64,000 nucleotides of DNA from Litoditis marina (lineage: Eukaryota > Nematoda > Chromadorea > Rhabditida > Rhabditidae): positions 13,948,957-14,012,956 of the forward strand of contig OZ038433.1 in the NCBI GenBank assembly GCA_964036275.1, given 5' to 3'. The notes below the pieces were generated by a model. The model saw only the letters and a program-made list of their open reading frames with translations. It did not search any database and had not been told where the DNA came from. Position 1 is the first letter of the stretch, and every line of letters starts with the position of its first letter. Shown here in pieces: positions 11,360 through 24,300 of the stretch. The position numbers and the translations under genes were made by a program.

Positions 11360-14300
11360 TCATTCAACAACACAATTGTCAATAATATAACTTAATCGTT
11401 CCAACATGTGTTCCTCGCCCAGTTGTGAGATCATCTGATGTAGACTGTCGGCGCCCTTTAATTTACAATTTCATTAAATAGACAAATTCAAAAGAAGAAA
11501 ACCCAAAAATTTCAATCAATATAAATCAAATTAAAGTTAACTAATAATGCTAAAGTTGATCGACTAAGTAACGTTTATTAGTGTTTGGTTCGGTTTGAGT
11601 AGACAAGTGGTTCGATTTCCCACCGAACCAACTGGTTGGTTCAATGTGGATTCGGGAAGAAATTTTCCAAAAAATCTAATAAAGTTAGTTACCTTCATGA
11701 ATTCGGCGATGTTCCCAGTTTGCCAGTGAATTCGATGGTCCGTGATCTTGTCGTGTTGGAAGTTGTACGTGCGAATCTTCTCCGCGCGCGCCTTTGAACC
11801 CACCTGCAAGAATAAGGCCAATTCTATATGTAACCTGGTTTTTTTTGGTAACCTAACCTATTTTCAGGTTACCTCACAGGTAACCGGTAGGTAACCTAAA
11901 TGTAAAATCCGGTTACCTACATACTAACGGTAAAAATCACATTTTGCATTGGAAAAACAGGTAACCGCTTTTTCATTTTCGGTTACCTCCCGAGATAACC
12001 TGAAAAAAGGGTAACCAAAAAAACTCGGTTCAGAATTCACCAAGAATGACAAAATGTTGCTCAAAATAGAGATCAAACTACAAACTCAGCGCGATATACC
12101 AACATACGCGCATACCGTATAGGCTCTGGAATGAGCAGACCCTATATTGTGTTTGTTGCTCAAAATATATAAATGGTTCTAGAATGAAATACAGCTAAGA
12201 AACGAACGGGAAAAGATCATCTATAGGTGATCGCGCAGTTTTCGTCGTAGTTCGATCTCAACACACACCATAAGTTCCACATTTCTATCTAAAATCAACG
12301 AGCGACATACAGCTCATATGCTTGCTTTGGAAAGAGAAAGCCCTATGATTATCCTCTGCCTTTGTAGGACGCCTTATGATTCCTTAATGTAAAGTGAAAT
12401 AGCAAAAACATTCGGTGAATGCTATATGTAACCGGGTTTTTTGGTAACCTAACCGGTTTTTTGGTAACCTTTCTTCCGGTTACTTCGATAGGTAACCGGT
12501 CGGTAACCGAAAATGAAAAACCGGTTACCTGTTTTTCCAACGCAAAATGTGGTTTTTACCGTTAGTTTGTACGGTAACCGGATTTTAGTTTTGGGTTACC
12601 TACCGGTTACTTGAGAGGTAACCTGAAAAAAGGGTTACCAAAAACCGGTTAGGTTACCTAAAAACCCGGTTAGTTGTAGAATTGGCCAAAACATTCAAAT
12701 CAATCCCTACGTATGTAAAGAAGAACAGACGAAGGGTGAAAAGGACAACGAGTGATATTTAAATCCTATCTAACCTGTATTTTCCGGTCCGAGCTGAACT
12801 TTTCGCTGAGCGCATCCACCTGTTTTTGCATGAGAATAGCCGCCAGCCGTTTGTAGGCTATCTGGAAAAATATTCATAATTCAAAATCATCAAGGAAAAA
12901 CATCATTATCATCAACTTATTATTTGTATGACAGATCGAACTAGAAACTACAATTCAAAATCTATCACTCTCTGAAGAACTGCTCTCTCACAATTGTTGC
13001 TATGTGTGCGAATTACACCTAGAAACCTCGACCCGACTACGCTAACGTTTTGGTTCCGTTTTGTTTCGACTACACTGGTTACTCATTAGGGTTGTTAAAG
13101 TCGAACTCGAAACTCGACTCGACTCGAAAAAACTCGAAAATTTTCGAGTCGAGACGAACTCGAAACTCGAAAACTCATTTTCCAAAACTCAAACACTCGA
13201 AAACTCGAAATTTTCCAAAACTTCGAAACTCGAAAACTCGAAATTTTGAACGCGAAAACTCGAAAATCGAAGTTTCGGACTCGAAAATTGGACTTTTTGG
13301 GTCCAAAAACCCTCAAAACTCGACTCGACTCGAGCGATAGTGATGTTCCTCACTTCTCACGTGACCCGTAAATGTACCTGTATATTGAGATGCTGGAACC
13401 GTTCGTCCATACAATGCACGGCGATGCCGGATTCCTTGTGCGTCATTCGAACCGCCGTAGATCGTTTGTTCACGTTTTGACCTCCGGGGCCGGACGCGCG
13501 CATCGTCTCTATCTTCACAGAGTCCGAGGGAACCAACACCGAGACCTGCAGTGGTTACTCGGTTAGTAGATCATTTTCAATCGATAATTGAATCAAAATC
13601 GATGATCGAAGAGATCAAACTACAGCCAGCAATGTGACACGATTCTACCTAAGGTCAAAGGTGTTTTTCATTCCGACCGAGACTACCACAATATGACTTC
13701 AGTCGTTGGAACACTCGCACGTGTACTGTAGGAGTCTCAGTGGGAATGCACCAGTTACTCTCACACTCATGGTTGCTATTTCAAGTAGAGGTATTTCAAG
13801 TAAGCAAACTACAAACACAGCGAAATAGGGTTACATACACCAAGGAGGCCTGCTCTGGAAAGAGCGAACCCAGTTCTACTCAAATGAGAGCAGGTTTCAT
13901 CTACAGCATTTATAGTTTGTTCGTTGAACTCTGGGGCATGCTGATCAGAGTACAACTCAGAAATACTATCAATACACATAAACATTCTGTATTGGCTTAT
14001 ATCGGAAAATTATCGAGAGAAAGTCCATCAAAAAACAACTAAGCAGACTTGCATTGGTTATCCGGTGACCAGCCTCAACATACTTTTTGACTTTTTGTAC
14101 TTTGTAGTCAACCAATAGAAATATCACGTACCTCTTCCGGTTCCGGCAGTACGGATATACTGGAGGTACTGGTGTGCATTCTGGATTTATCCGTCAGCGG
14201 TATCCGCTGTACGCGATGCACACCAGCTTCGAATCTGAACAACATGCAGAGTTCAGATGAATCTGAATTCTACCTTGATCTTGACGCACATCAAAATTCT

Positions 14301-17300
14301 CCCATTTTTGACCGAAAAGGCACAGCAATCAAACTACAAACTCGTCGGAGGTACAACTGTGTTCTCTCACCACGAAGATCGCACGTGGAAGGATAAGCTA
14401 CTAAATTCAGGAACTCATCTGGAGAAGCGTGAAGCTAACGCATCAGCTCGTCTGAAGTCAAGCTACATTCAGCAGTCGCAGGAATATGAATTAGCCTTGA
14501 AAATACATGTAGAACAGATCGAAAAACGCTCTCATTTCTCGCCTATTTCGAGTAAAATTGCGTTTTTCGATGAAAATGAAGTTTGCCATATTTCAATGAA
14601 TCACGAATTCCGTTTCGTAGAATAGTCCCATCGCATTGGTGTTCGAGAACTAAAGAAACGAATAGTATAAATAGTAACTAACCTGAGTGAAGAGTATGCC
14701 CTCTGGCCGGAAATGGCTATCAATGCACTGCGAACTCCGCCCAGAGCAACTTCCTCAAGTTGGAGGGGATCCCACTGAAACCAGAAACCCAGTTAGTCCA
14801 ATGATATCTACCACAACCCGTCAATTCACTAGAAAACCGAACCGCTCACTTGAAACCGGTCAAGTTAAGTCAAGCATATGGGGTCTCCAGTAAACGGTTT
14901 GAATCTAACCAAAAACCAAACCCAACTGAACCAGAATCGAGTCATTATAAGCTCGAGTGATGATTCGCTGTTTGCTGTACCCATGTTACGGTTCTTCAAT
15001 GAATACAACACAATTCAACATTCGGTATGATCGCGGTTCGGTTCGAACCATTTACTCGAGAACCAACCGGTTCGAGACTCGAGAACCGAAATACCACCCC
15101 TGCGGTTCAGAAAAATTTTCAATGTATGAGAATCAGGGACGATTAGAACAATAGGTCATTTAAATTTGACCTACCCTCCAGCCTCGCCACTCGGTGTACT
15201 TCCTGTACATCTCCAGTAATTCGCCAGTGAACAGCATGGCTTCTTGACCTCCCGCGCCACTGAAAACCAATCAATAAAGTGATTTAATCATTTAATTAAC
15301 GAAGCAAACCACAGAAGTCAAAATTCGGTTATTATTTGAAGATTCTTGGCAATACTTCGAACCTCGAACCGATTCTGGCAGGACTACTAAAAAGATGAAG
15401 GTGTTGTGTGCATTCAACAACAACTTAACAACTAGGAGTCGGTTCACAAATTATAGTCCATTTCATTCACAACGATAATGCACAACACATCACAACTTCG
15501 CGCTACCGTAACCCACCTAGTAAACTCCATCTGACACTTGGATAGAACATCTACCTCTGTTGTGGGTACAATCACCTTGGCTAGTTCCTTCATTTCATTG
15601 GAAAGGTCTTCGTCTACAGTAACCTTCTCTTCCTGGGCCATCGAGACTAGTTCCTTGTCAGATGTTTCTCAAATCAAAAAAAGTATATCAGAATCAAACT
15701 ACAAACCATACACCGCCAAGGGCCTCTCATTCCTTGAAAATTCTCGCGACCCCTCCATGTTTTCTCGTGTCGCGACCCCGAAAACGGCGACATTCAACTA
15801 TTTACCTTGAGATTATAGCTAATTTTGTAAGAAATTCGTTAGTTAACAGCTCGCGACCCCTAACTTTTGCAAGGATTTGTTCGCGACTCCCCCTTTTATG
15901 AGGGGCCTTGGCGGTGTATGCTACAAACACAGCGTATCTACTATCTAGAAACAACGTTAGTTCATTGTCAGAGATGTCTCTGAAAGGAAGCCAGTGAACA
16001 AATTGAAAAAGGACGATTATGTGCTCCAATCCCAACGCTCCAGTCCTTTAAACTGCAATACATTTCTCAATTGCAGTTTAAAGGACCGTTGACACGGGAT
16101 TGGTACACATAATCGTCCTACCTCAAACTTTCCTAGTTGTAGTTTGGTGTTGACTTGTGGTTTACTGTTAGTCAATTGCACAGTCACGTGAAAACATGTT
16201 AAACACGGCAGAACTCAGAAACGTGCAACGACAAAGTGCACGATGCCTCAATAGAATTCTTGCTTAACGTGACTATTCAGTTGACTTCTAGCATAGAGTA
16301 GTAACATTGATAGTGAACGATTCTTCCCGACAGTGACACGTACAGGAGGGTGAATAGCTGGTGAATTCTATATCTAACCGGGTTTTTTTAGGTATCCTAA
16401 CCCTTTTTTGGTAACCTCTTTTTCAGGTTACCTCAATAGGTAACCGACCGGTTACTAACCTAAAATGAAAAACCGGTTCCCTGTTTTTCTAACGCAAATG
16501 GTTTTCACCGTTAGTTTAAATGGTAACCGGATATTAGTTTACCTACCAAGTAACCTGAAACATGGGTTACCAAAAAGGGGTTAGGTTACCTAAAAACCCG
16601 GTTAGTTGTAGAATTGGCCTGAATAGCTAATAGCATCCATCCAAAGCCTACAAGGATTTACCCAATTTTGTTGTAGTTTGATCTCGAAACACAACGATAG
16701 GGCAAAATACACAGTATGGACCTGCTTTGAAAATATCGAAACCTATGGTAGGCTCCTGTCTAGGTAGAAGGTTGTGACCTACCTGCCAGCATTTCGTCTA
16801 ACTGTCTGGCTTCTCTCTTCTTCTCTGCCACTCTCGCCGCACTTCTCGTTACTTCTTCCCAGTAACCGACCAACTCCCCGTGCGAGCCCACATCTCCCAA
16901 TCGAGCCTGTTGTGGGAGAAATGATGAACTTTGAACGTTCGTGTTATTTCCAGTGTTTTGTAACAAATTTAATTAATAAAATATAAAATGAAATTTGGAT
17001 TCCGTTTCAATAATGCACAAGGGTGCAAACGTCCAACTTCTTGCTTCCAGCATAGCAACTCAGATTCGAAAAATTCGAAACACACGCACAGCAGAAATGA
17101 TATCTACAGTACCCTCGAAACTAAAACTGACCAATTCAGTGCTCGATCGTGTGCAATGACACAGTTGGTTACCCGAATTTGACCACCTACCACACACCTG
17201 AAGCCCACGGAAAAACTAGGTGTACTGTACTCCAGCACATAGAAAAGACATAGACTATACAGTACCTGATCGAGTCTTTTCGAGACTTCATTGAGAAAAA

Positions 17301-17370
17301 CTCCCGCTTTTTCCGATGAGAGGATATTACGATAAACAGAACAACATAGTCTACTTGATATTCGGAACAT
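11360..17370 (-). CDS. MTRF1L: mitochondrial peptide chain release factor 1 (MTRF1L type)
   Basis: Ten exons (17266-17370, 16783-16906, 15517-15667, 15175-15259, 14683-14774, 14132-14234, 13378-13545, 12775-12861, 11693-11803, 11360-11455) join in phase to 373 aa, close to human MTRF1L. The N-terminus [15 protein letters not shown] is an amphipathic presequence. Next come the RF1 helical domain, [11 protein letters not shown] and [12 protein letters not shown], the codon-reading loop with PxT as PLT (198-200) then HTS, and [13 protein letters not shown] with the catalytic GGQ at 241-243. The C-terminal domain contains [15 protein letters not shown]. It should hydrolyse peptidyl-tRNA at UAA/UAG in the mitochondrial matrix. 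The loop between PLT and HTS is one residue shorter than I expect for MTRF1L. There is no large insertion of the kind seen in vertebrate MTRF1. Confidence 0.95.
11816..12041. mobile_element. palindromic MITE, GGCCAATT family (copy 2)
   Basis: Starts ggccaattctatatgtaacc and ends in a matching gaattcacc; the interior is built of ggtaacc blocks as in the other copies. The flanks caagaataa and aagaatgac are only an approximate duplication. It begins 13 nt from the 5' edge of release-factor exon 11693-11803, close to its acceptor. Confidence 0.65.
12414..12687. mobile_element. palindromic MITE, GGCCAATT family, 9-bp TSD (copy 3)
   Basis: Begins ggtgaatgctatatgtaacc, ends ttgtagaattggcc, and is flanked by identical aaaacattc (12405-12413 and 12688-12696). 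It sits in an intron of the release-factor gene. Confidence 0.75.
13087..13335. repeat. CGAGTTT/AAACTCG low-complexity foldback repeat (copy 1)
   Basis: Starts with tagggttgttaaagtcgaac and continues as dozens of variants of aactcgaaa. It has the same architecture as 38004-38558, but the right-hand inverted end is missing. It lies in the release-factor intron, about 40 bp from exon 13378-13545. Confidence 0.65.
15707..15920. mobile_element. hAT-like MITE, CATACACCGCCAAGG family (copy 1)
   Basis: Ends cataccaccgcc-like catacaccgccaagggcc and ggccttggcggtgtatg, flanked by identical 8-bp ctacaaac (15699-15706 and 15921-15928). The interior contains tcgcgaccc repeats. It has inserted into a copy of the dispersed atcaaactacaaacac repeat. 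Related copies are at 26495-26726 and, decayed, near 55107-55180. Confidence 0.8.
16005..16121. mobile_element. hairpin MITE, GGACGATTATGTGG family (copy 1)
   Basis: A near-perfect palindrome of about 115 bp: ggacgattatgtg..ccaatc, agtcctttaaactgcaa, a short loop, then the reverse complement back to cataatcgtcc. Copies are at 37268-37383, 38919-39230 (interrupted), 45069-45190, 46803-46925, 50133-50262, 53793-53948 and 62395-62615, with a fragment at 4288-4312. Confidence 0.75.
16360..16619. mobile_element. palindromic MITE, GGCCAATT family, 9-bp TSD (copy 4)
   Basis: Begins ggtgaattctatatctaacc, ends tagttgtagaattggcc, and is flanked by identical tgaatagct (16351-16359 and 16620-16628). It lies in the release-factor intron between exons 15517-15667 and 16783-16906. 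Confidence 0.75.
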
Positions 17371-18387
17371 TCAACTGAAAACATCGAACTTTCATGAAAA
17401 CATCTTTGAAGAAGACCTTTACTCACACATTTGTCGATACTTTTCTTGGTTTGAAACCAGTTTTTTTTTTAATTTCTATTCAAGAGGTTAACTTTTCTTG
17501 AAAGTCTAAGTTTTCACGTAAAACCCATTTTCTTCCAATTTCAGGTACTTAAACTGGAGATACAAACACAAACGATTTCAACAACTTCCACTCAATAAAC
17601 ACTTTATCAATCAATCAATAATTAAGTCAATGATCATAGCACAATAACATCTCAGGGAAACCGCTTAAAGCAGTGCGAGAGAGACGATGAAAAATGGCGG
17701 AATAACTCAATTCGAAAATAGGTTAACAAGTTAGACAATTGCACTAAAATGAGTCGGATTAACATGAAAATAGCCCAATGTCTGTGGTAAAACACTTCTT
17801 TTCGGGCCCAATTCACAAAAACCTGGGACAGTTTGGGCCATAATACGCCATTGTGAGATACGAAAAGTGCCGGATACAAGCAGAGTTTGGGAACAGAGAT
17901 TACTGGAGATGAATGGAGCAGAAACCAGCACCAACGTGGGGAGAAGGCAGTACGTGAAACACGTGAGCACACGTGAAAAGGCAGTACGTGACACGTGACG
18001 AACAGAGCGGGGAACACGCAATCAGTTGGGGGCAAATACGCGATAATGTCTACTAAATAAACGTGGATAAAATGAGGAAAACTAGGGAAAAGCAGCATAA
18101 ACAGAGAAACCGGGACTACAAAGAAGGGAGCAACACATGTTGGGAGCAGAATAGTTCTCACGTGAAATCACGTGAACGAAATATTCTCACGTGAAATCAC
18201 GTGAACGAAATATTCTCACGTGAAATCACGTGAGCGTCAAAACATCTCAATCTATGCCAAAAAGGACCATTTCCACTCCCAACGCACGTCAAAACATCAT
18301 TCAAAACAACACATACTTCTGCCTAGATAAAACAGAATAGTTCATTCTATTCTCTATAGAATAGAATAGTTTTCCAACTATTCTCAT
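17371..18387. other. intergenic, release factor 5' side to laminin 3' side
   Basis: Both flanking genes run on the minus strand, so this interval should contain the laminin 3' UTR and the release-factor promoter. It is rich in CACGTG sites, including three between 17955 and 18000 and the 29-bp tandem repeat at 18153-18236. The 169-codon minus frame at 17652-18161 shows no domain and no coding-like composition, so I do not call it a gene. Confidence 0.4.
18153..18236. repeat. 29-bp tandem repeat containing paired CACGTG sites
   Basis: Three copies of a unit reading ttctcacgtgaaatcacgtg followed by aacgaaata. Each unit carries two CACGTG palindromes, giving six sites in about 80 bp just downstream of the laminin stop codon. 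Confidence 0.8.
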
Positions 18388-21300
18388 CTAGATGTCGCAG
18401 GTTGCGTAGTATTCCGTTTTTCTGTGAATATCCTGCGTCACGCGCTCCAGACGAGAATTCAACTCGTCCAACGCGCGTTGATAGTCGTCCAGTTTCACGT
18501 CCGAAGCGTCCTTCGTCAACACTGGAAATCGATAATGATAAACAAATAAATCGATAATGACTGAAACCGATAATCGCGCCAAATGCATACGGTGATGAAC
18601 GTTGATATCCCCCAACAGGCCATTCACCAATGTAACCGTTTACTACTTTTATGACCCCGGTTACTTTATAGTTACTTCTGCCTTCGGTTACTTTTCTAGT
18701 TCACCAGTTTAAATTCATACCGACCCTGAGGGACGGCAAAAAAAACCGATAGCTCTCGATGAGAGGCGAAAACCAAAACAACAACGTTCAAAGTGAAACA
18801 ACGTACACAGTATGTCCTCGTTGTGTCGCTGTGCCTTGTAGAGTAGTTTGGAGGCTCTTTCTCTGAGTGTCTGCGCTCTCTTCTGAGACTCTTCATTTCC
18901 CTCGGTTCTCGTGTCCAAAAGGGCCTGCGCTGTCTCGATATCCGTCTGAAAAATGAATAATTTGGTAATTAAAGGGGGACAGAAAGGAAAGTTGATATGA
19001 AAGATATTATCAAAAGAAATCGATAAGTATAACTTTTAATTCAAACTAACGAACCTAATTTGCATACGGTTGACACGTGTTTGCCTGTTTTGGCGCGCGC
19101 AACGTCATATTTAGGTACCTCGGGGTACCTAAACTGGCTTTCCTTTCTGCCCCTTCACAACCTCGGTTACTTTTGGCATGGTTAGTTTAGTATTCCCCCC
19201 CCACCAACGTGGGCGCCATTCATAGTTTCTTCTTGGTGACTTTTGTCTTCGGTCACTTTAAAAATGTAACCGTTGGTTACTTTTATAGATCCCGGTTACT
19301 TTTGTACCCCCACTGACCGTCATCTGTTTATTGCCCTGCTCGGCGGTGCCGGCTGCCTGCAACGCGCGATCCACCAGCTCGAAGGCGCTCTTCGCGTCAT
19401 CAGCGATTTGCAGATATTGAACCTGAAAAAGTATAAATATACGTGTACATCCGCTTTAGAAAAGAACACACTCGTTTATTTATGGAAAAGGGTGAAATAT
19501 ATTATTATCTGCGTCTTTTTCGACACAAAAACTGTATTAAAAAAAGTCAAGTAAAGCTGAAAATGATTTTCTGATTAGCACACAATGGCTGGTACAGTCA
19601 AGAAAAGCTGAGAAAATTTCAGAAAATGGAACAAAAATGCGAACTGGTGACCTACCTTGACCTTCTTCATTTCTCCTTCCAGTTGAGAAAGAGACGAATT
19701 GGCTGCTTTTGCTGCTTCTTCAGTGGCAGCTGTTTCCGATTCGGCCAGGTCAAGATCATCTCTGAAAAGAACATCTTACTTCAAACTGTCATACTTCATA
19801 TGTAATGTTGAAGTTGAGCCAGAATACAATACTAAAACCAGCCATATAAATTGGTAAGAACGAGACGAATAAGCACCCTACCTAGCCAGTTTCATGGCCT
19901 CCTCCGCCTTCATGATCGAATCCGTGGTTGCGGCCTGCGTTTCTGCCGCGACGGCCAGCGCATCGCGTACCGTATCCGTCGTGTTTTTGATAGCGGCCGC
20001 ACGTTCGCTAGCGGCCAGGGCCTGTAGAGAGAAAAAGGTGAAAGGAGACCGGAACACAACTTCATCAGAGAGCACAATAAAATGGTATATTAGTTCGATC
20101 AGTCCACGTGACATTCACATGACAATGTCGGGCGACACGTAACGCGTCCAATCAAATCGTCCAATCGCGACAAGGATACAGCAGCTGTACAAGAAGCCAC
20201 GCTGCTCTCCGGTCTCCTTTAATATCACGTGCAGCCAGGCGTGAAAAACTTAGATACGAGACTTTGAAAAAAAATGGTGTTCGGTGAAAACATCGTCATA
20301 CGGTTATGGAAAACATCAATTGACCTCCTAGCCACAACAATGTTAAAAAACTACGATTGCTCTGTTTACGCTACTCAACTGGAAACTAAACGGGAACGTC
20401 AGAACACCTTAAATACCGTAGTCCACGTGACCTAAGTGCGTAAGTAAACCAGTGATGCCAATGACCATTGATGAATACTTCAGTTGAAGCACACTTCCAG
20501 TGAATGAGTAGTAAACATGTTCGTAGTTCAGACAAACATCAAACTACCTCCATACACCAGTAAAGTTGTCCGAATAGTCAGAAAAATTCGAAAAACGGTC
20601 TACTTTTTCACCGAAAATAAGAAAATCGGTCCACTTTAGATGGAAAAATCATTATTTTTGAAATGTTCACATCTAAAACGGACTACTTTCCGTCGCTTAG
20701 TCAGACCTTACTGGCCTTTGACTACAACCAACACTGACCTTTGCCTCCAGATTAGAAGCGAGCGTCTTATTTCCTCGCGTTTCGGCCAGAATGTCACTAA
20801 TGTTGTTGATCTTAGCGAGAGCATCACGAATCTGAAAACGGAATATTGAAGAAGAATTCAGAAAAGATCCCTCAAAACTAAATCAAATAAGAAAATGCCT
20901 AACACAACTTTATTGCACCGAGAAAACTTTTGTGAAAATTTCACGTTATGATACCGTATATATCACTGATATATATAGGACTACCTCAGAATGTTCAAGA
21001 TGAGCGAACCTTAGTGGTGAGACATTAATTAATAATCACCTTTGAACCTTAATCACTCTATAATGTCGAAACTGAACGAGCCTTAGTGGTGAGACCTTAA
21101 ATACCCTTAGACCGTATTAACCTCAAAATGTCTAATACTAACTAACCTTAGTGGTGAGTTCCTCAATTACCCTTAACCACCTTAAAAGACCCAATATAAA
21201 CTAACCTAAACTATGTTAAAATGTCCAAAAACAAACCTTGGTAGTGAGTTCCTCGATTTGTTCCGGAGTCAGACTGATCTTCATGGCCAAAACCTCTTCC

Positions 21301-24300
21301 GCTAGAGTTCTAATCTGTTCTGGGGAACTTCTGAACGAATAAAGTTTGTATTAATTAAAATGAGTAAATTGTAATTTATCTTTAACATTGTAATCTAATT
21401 ACCAGTGAACTTCTAGAAAACAAAGCTGGTGAAAACTGTTATTCCAATACAAAAGTGAGTAGTAAAAGTCGAGAATATGACCACTATGATTCTCAGTTTT
21501 CAAAAAAGAAGATAAAAACTCGAACGAACCTGGGTGCCTTGAGGAATTCGTTCATTTCTTCGACCATCGAATCCAATTCGGTTCTCGAGCTATTCGCCTG
21601 CATCGCGGCGGCACGAGCTGTCTGCAAACTATGACGTCATCAACCTTTATTAGATTATTCTAATTCACTTATTGATTACTAGATCAATTTGATTTGACTT
21701 AGTAGATCACTTCAAGATTTATTAAACCACCTCTAATCATTTATTGACTATTATATCAATTCGAATCAATCCTTAATTACTAGATAAACTTATTAGATCA
21801 AAGAGCGTCATCACAATCCACAATATCAACTACGTCAATAATGCAGATATCAATGCAGTTGGAACTTCACAAAAGAACCTTGCAGATAATATGAAGAAAC
21901 TAGGTTCATATAACGAGTAAAATAACCATAAACTTTGAAAGCAGTTCAAATAAATGTTTTCATGAAAACGGACCTCGAGCGCGGTGGTTGCCTCCTTTTT
22001 GGCAGACTCGGTCCATTGATGAATGTCACGAACCAGGGTCAATACCTGGAAAAAAGAGATTCGAGATCAATGTGACATAGATAACTTATCTCTTTCAATT
22101 CTGATTCCGAAATAAGTTAGTGCAACTAGAGTGGGTGACAATTGAGCTCAAAGGCATTAAGCTACAACCTATAACTCAAGTTTAAACATCAACAACAAGT
22201 TCAAAGTGTCAGAATGGGTAGTTTATGAGTATAAACTATCCTTGTGAAAGTTTGGAGAGAAACAATTCATACAGTTTTCACTAAGAGACACCCGCTTAAT
22301 GTTTTTAAGCCTAATCGTGACCCACTCGCAACTATTGTAATTTCACCTCAGCTCGCCCGTTTCACTTCTATTTTTTCTCGCTTTTAACCGGGAAAACATT
22401 TGGAAAAAGTCGCTGAAGTAAGTTTACGCTATGCTTTATGCGCTGCGTTGAAAGTTGAGTTCATTTTTTACCAGCAACTCCCAGGGATTCGTATTCATAT
22501 AGGCTTTGCATGCATATTGTTGTACTTTGTATTGTTGTGTCAATATCCTATGCGAATTAAGTTATTATTATTATTATCAAACACCAGTAAGGTCCGACTA
22601 AGCGAAATAAAGTAGTCCGTTGTTAGTTGTGAACACATGAAAATTGATGATTTCGCACCAAAATCAGAGAAATTCTAACGTTTTCAGGTAAAAAGTAGTC
22701 CGTTTTTCGAATTTTTCTGACTATTCGGACAACTTTACTGGTGTATGATTATTATTATTAATCCGCCGTACCTCCTCGGCCTCCTTTTGTTTCTCATTCA
22801 GTTTCAGATCTGCCTCCAACGCGAAACTTTTCGCCTGTTCAGCCTTGCTGACAGCTCCCTCCAGACACGATTTACCACCACAGAAACCACAAGAACCCGG
22901 TCCTACAAACATATAATAATAATAACAATAATAATAACATACACCAGTAAGGTCCGACTAAGCGATAAAAAGTAGTCCGTTTTCAGCTTCAAACACGGGA
23001 AAATTGATGATTTCGCACGAAAATCGGAGAAATTCTACTGTTTTCAGCGAAAAAGTAGTCCATTTTTTGAATTTTTCTGACTATTCGGACAACTTTACTG
23101 GTATATGAATAATAATAATAAATCGATTTCGATTATACTATTAATATGAAAGTATTAAAATACTACACCTAGAAGAGTAACTACCCAGATAGGTAACCAC
23201 TCTCGTGATTAAGACTGAAAATGGAGAACTAATAAAACGATGGTCAGAGAATCTCAACTACAAACAAGTAAAGTACTCATAAAACAACAAACAGGTACTT
23301 GTGTGTACAAATGTACTGTGAAAAACAAGTCATTGTGTACTTGTATTGTAAAGTGTACTTATTAAATATGTAAATGTGACCAACCTCCACACAGGGCATC
23401 GCAGGGCGCCGAAGCAGCTCCGCACACTTCTCCGTTCAGTCGGGGCAGGGCCGATTCGAGCACGTGCAACTATAATAATAATAATAATTACTATAATAGC
23501 AATAATAATAATAACGCAAGCGGAAACAGAATGGTTTCAAACACTGATTTGGCGTGTGCAAGTGAAAAAACGAAAAAAAAATTAGGCAATCGTCTACCAG
23601 TTGATAACTTTTCCAGCAGCTTACACTACAAACTACAGAAAGAGAATCGATAACCAACCGCCCGTTCCATGGGCAAAACTCAGTTCATTAGTCCCTGTGA
23701 AGACTTCAAACTACATACAACCCTAATCAATCAATATCAATCGATAACCAACCGCGCGTTCGCTTTCTCCCAATGCGGCCTCGTTCTCCGAGTATTGTTT
23801 GTCGAAATCGTCCCGGTTTCTGTCCAGAAGATCCTCAGCGGCCCGTCCTGCAATCAGTACATAAAATGAACTATTTACATTATTACATTACGAAACTACA
23901 GTATAACAGTACAATATTACGGTACAGAATTATAGTAGAGTATACAGTGAGTTTTGAACACGGAAAAGTATCACAATATGTTGAAGGGTGATACATACGC
24001 GAAGGATGAGGTCACGCTGTTGAATTTTCACCGAACTACCGATTTTTCAAGCGAACCTTCGATTTTAACCAGCTGAATTTTCAGAAAAGTGGAAATAAGT
24101 TATGTGATAAATATTTTACGACCGTTAACCAAGTTGGATGAAATCTGCTGATGCTGAACCATCAGATGTTCGCTGGTGACAGCAAAGTACGAAAGTACCA
24201 CGCAAAACGATATGCACTACTGTCCCTTCTTCTTCTTCTTCTTACTATTATTACTACCATTTATCATGATCAGCATTCCTCAGTAAAGTTGTCCGCATAG

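Noticed and set aside
17652..18161. 169-codon minus-strand hydrophobic frame
   Set aside because: No domain, no splice context and irregular composition; probably laminin 3' UTR or intergenic.
18159..18236. CRISPR-like array
   Set aside because: The repeats are directly adjacent with no unique spacers, in an animal genome; a plain minisatellite.
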